Assembly (NCBI RefSeq): GCF_000719335.1
Contig: NZ_JOGB01000096.1
Location: 1-16,271, forward strand
DNA length: 16,271 bases
Reading direction: 5' to 3'
From: Streptomyces sp. NRRL S-87
GTDB lineage: Bacteria > Actinomycetota > Actinomycetes > Streptomycetales > Streptomycetaceae
Positions 1 to 16,271 of the stretch are shown here, in pieces. Position 1 is the first letter of the stretch; each line of letters starts with the position of its first letter. The position numbers and the translations under genes are program-made. A model generated the notes under the pieces. The model was not told the origin of the DNA, searched no databases, and saw only the letters and a program-made list of their open reading frames with translations.

Positions 1-14238
<14,238 letters not shown>

Positions 14239-14298
14239 TGGAACCTCACCCATGTTCGTCACAAACCCTTGCGCTGCTACTGCCTGCTGTCCGCTGTG
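14239..14298 (-). other. 60-base spacer between the two PKS genes
   Basis: This is the only non-coding stretch in the window. Apart from the ribosome binding site I see no clear terminator hairpin or promoter. Together with the same orientation and the matched docking domains, this suggests one transcript across both genes. Confidence 0.7.
14244..14250 (-). promoter_or_regulatory. Ribosome binding site (GGTGAGG) of the second PKS gene
   Basis: On the minus strand GGTGAGG sits five bases before the ATG at 14238-14236. It is a good anti-16S match at a normal distance and fixes the start of the downstream PKS. The possible earlier ATG at 14253-14251 overlaps this motif and has only a weak AAGGG about 12 bases upstream. 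Confidence 0.75.
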
Positions 14299-16271
14299 CT
14301 AGATCCCGAGCTCGTTCTCGATGAAGTCGAAGAGCTCGTCGGGCGTGGCCTCCTGGAGCTTCTCGGCCACGGCCCCGTCGCTCGAATGGGCCTGCGGTTC
14401 ACCCCATTTCGCCAGGAGGGCCTGCAGGCGCGAGGCGATGTCGGCACGCGTGTCGCCGTCCGGTTCGAGGACGGACAGCGCGGATTCGAGCCGTTCGAGC
14501 TCCGCGATCCCCGGCGCGGCTCCTGCGGAGCCGTCCTGGACGATCTCGGCGCGCAGGAACTCGGCCAGGGCGGCCGGCGTCGGGTGGTCGAAGACCAGCG
14601 TCGCCGGGAGCTTCAGTCCGGTCGCCGCGTTGAGGCGGTTGCGGAGTTCCAGTGCGATCAGGGAGTCGAAGCCGAGCTCCTTGAAGGCGCGGCCCGCCCC
14701 CACCTCGTCGGTGGTGGGGTGGCCGAGCGCGGTCGCCGCGTGGGTGCGCACCAGTTCCAGGACGGCCAGGGCCTGTTCGGCCTGCGGCATCACGCCCAGC
14801 CTGCGCCGCAGGGCCTCGCCGGGGGCGCCCTGCGCGTCGGCGCCGTGCCCGGCGGCCCCGGCGGCGGTCTGCGCCAGTCGGCGTACCTCGGGCAGGTCGG
14901 CGAGGAACGGGCTGGGCCGCAGGGCCGTGTGGGCGGGCGCGAAGAGCTCCCACCGGATGTCGGCGACGGCGACGGCCGGCTCGGCGTGGTCCAGGGTCTG
15001 CCCGAGGGCGCGGATCGCCGCGGCTGGGGCCATGGCGGGGACGCCGCCGCGCTCGAGGCGTTCGCCGATGGCGCCGCCCGCGGCCAGCCCGCTCCCGCCC
15101 CAGCGGCCCCAGGCCACGGAGGTGGCGGGGAGGCCGTCGGCATGCCGCTGCTCGGCGAGGGCATCGAGGTAGGAGTTGGCGGCCGCGTAGTTCGCCTGGC
15201 CGGCGTCGCCGAGGGTGCCGGCGACGCCGGAGAAGAGGACGAAGGCCGTCAGGTCGAGGCCGCGGGTCAGCTCGTGCAGGACGAGTGCCGCGTCCGCCTT
15301 GGGAGCGAGGACGGTGGCGAACCGCTCGGGGGTGAGCCCGTCGATGACCCCGTCGTCCAGGACGCCGGCGGTGTGGAACACGGCGGTCAGCGGTTGCGCG
15401 TCGGGGATCGACGCGAGGAGCGCGGCGACGGCGTCCCGGTCGGACGTGTCGCAGGCCGCGAGGGTGACGTGCGCGCCGAGCGCGGTCAGTTCCTCCCGCA
15501 GTGCGGCGGCGCCGGGGGCGTCGGGGCCGCGGCGGCCGGCGAGCAGCAGGTGCTCGGCGCCGTTCGCCGCGAGCCAGCGGGCGACGCAGCACCGCCACGA
15601 GCCGGTCGAGGGTCCGGGCGTCGGTCTGCGGGGGCAGGGCGGCGACGTCGGCGTCGCCGAGTGCCTGGACGAGCGCGGCGGTGCCGAGCAGTCCGGCGTG
15701 GGCGCGCAACGCGTCCCCGCCCTCAGCACCTTCACCGAGGGCGAGGAGGGAGAGGACGCCGGATTCGGCGGGTTCCCCGGCCGCCGCCTCGAGCGCGGCG
15801 GTCAGCGTCGCGCGGTCGGCGGCGGCCACCGGGACGGTCACGGTACGCACCTGGGCGCCCCGCTCGGCGAGCGTACGGAGCACGGCGGCCACCGCGTCCG
15901 CGGCGGGACCCGGCACGACCTCCGGCACGACGACCAGCCAGGTCCCGGAGAGGCGCGGGGCGGTGGGGTCCGCGAGCGGCTTCCAGACGACGCGGTAGCG
16001 CCAGCCGTCGACCACCGACTCCTCACGGCTCCGGCGCCGCCACGAGGACAGCGCGGGCAGCAGGGAGGTCAGGGGCTGGTCGCCGTCGACGTCCAGCTCG
16101 GCCGTGAGGGCGGCGAGGTCCTCGCGTTCGACGGCGTCCCAGAAGCGGGCGTCCACCGCGCTCTCCGCCGGTGCCGCCACCGCCACGGGAGCCGCCTCCG
16201 GCCAGTACCGCTGCGACTGGAAGGCGTACGTGGGCAGCTCGACCCGACGGGCCCCGGTGCCCTCGAACACC
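14299..16271 (-). CDS. Type I modular PKS, 3' end (post-AT linker, broken KR, ACP, C-terminal docking domain); partial and frameshifted
   Basis: This is the last part of a PKS subunit whose start lies beyond the window. It opens in the linker after an AT, marked by LPTYAFQSQRYW near 16230-16195. An unreduced-type AT-to-KR linker and the KR structural subdomain follow (FWDAVEREDLAAL, then WRYRVVWKPL near 15990). No DH is present. The KR catalytic half keeps the catalytic Lys (codon 15300-15298), the Ser in LFSGVAG, Tyr (15189-15187) and Asn in QANYAAAN, and the B-type HTAGVLDD motif. The ACP lies at about 14760-14545 with the phosphopantetheine Ser in GFDSL at 14664-14662. The frame changes between 15587 and 15586: homology runs in one frame down to RLVAVL and resumes in another at VARWLAANGAEH. 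The Rossmann TGxxGxxG motif expected between them is absent. The TAG stop is at 14301-14299. The family call is certain. Whether the KR is truly broken depends on sequence quality. Confidence 0.93.
14302..14541 (-). other. C-terminal docking domain of the upstream PKS subunit
   Basis: This is the tail after the last ACP of the upstream subunit. It contains a Leu-rich helical stretch (IAELERLESALSVLE, then IASRLQALLAKWGE). A variable linker follows, and then a terminal amphipathic acidic helix, LQEATPDELFDFIENELGI, ending at the stop. This is the usual form of the class 1 (DEBS-type) C-terminal docking domain in actinomycete PKSs, where two helices dimerise and the last one binds the N-terminal coiled coil of the next subunit. 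The partner is most likely the protein that starts at 14238. Confidence 0.88.
15583..15650 (-). other. Frame change and missing segment inside a KR domain
   Basis: Reading from the upstream side, KR-type sequence continues in one frame through DLAAL...GDADVAALPPQTDARTLDRLVAVL to base 15587. KR homology then restarts in a different frame at base 15585 with VARWLAANGAEHLLL and continues to the ACP. Between VAVL and VARW a KR normally has several dozen residues including the TGxxGxxG NADPH motif, and none of that is present. A second join may exist near 15638, between GDADVAA and LPPQTD. The missing length at 15586 must be 2 mod 3 to restore the frame. It is either an assembly or sequencing gap or a real inactivating deletion. 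Confidence 0.85.

Noticed and set aside
14239..14253. Alternative ATG start at 14253 for the second PKS gene
   Set aside because: It would put the GGTGAGG site inside the coding region and lacks a well-spaced ribosome binding site of its own.

Overview
This window is an internal slice of a large modular type I polyketide synthase (PKS) cluster, with all coding on the minus strand. Very high GC (by eye well above 70%), GC-saturated third codon positions, a GGTGAGG ribosome binding site and the domain sequences all point to an actinomycete, most likely Streptomyces or a relative. I cannot name the species or the final polyketide from this sequence alone.

Layout, in the direction of transcription (from the high-coordinate end down). 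(1) 16271-14299 is the 3' end of one PKS gene. It holds the linker after an acyltransferase, a ketoreductase (KR), an acyl carrier protein (ACP) and a C-terminal docking domain. Its KR is broken: the reading frame changes at 15587/15586, and the stretch that should carry the NADPH-binding glycine motif is missing. (2) 14298-14239 is a 60-base gap with the ribosome binding site of the next gene. (3) 14238-1 is the first 4746 codons of a second PKS gene, open through the window edge. It has an N-terminal docking helix, then module A (KS-AT-DH-KR-ACP), module B (KS-AT-DH-ER-KR-ACP), and the first part of module C (KS and most of an AT).

How it works together: the C-terminal docking domain of the first protein and the N-terminal docking helix of the second look like a matched class 1 pair, so the chain should pass from the upstream ACP to the KS of module A. 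Modules A and B both have malonyl-type ATs, as does module C as far as it can be read. Module A should leave a double bond (its KR is B-type, so probably trans) and module B a fully saturated two-carbon unit. The upstream module should leave a hydroxyl if its KR is really intact, or a ketone if the deletion is real.

The main item for a second look is the broken KR, which is either an assembly error or a genuine inactivating deletion. Short tandem repeats and acidic or Ala/Pro-rich insertions in linkers, and long identical tracts between KS repeats, are secondary points. I see no sign of a non-PKS novel system, no RNA genes, mobile elements or CRISPR arrays.
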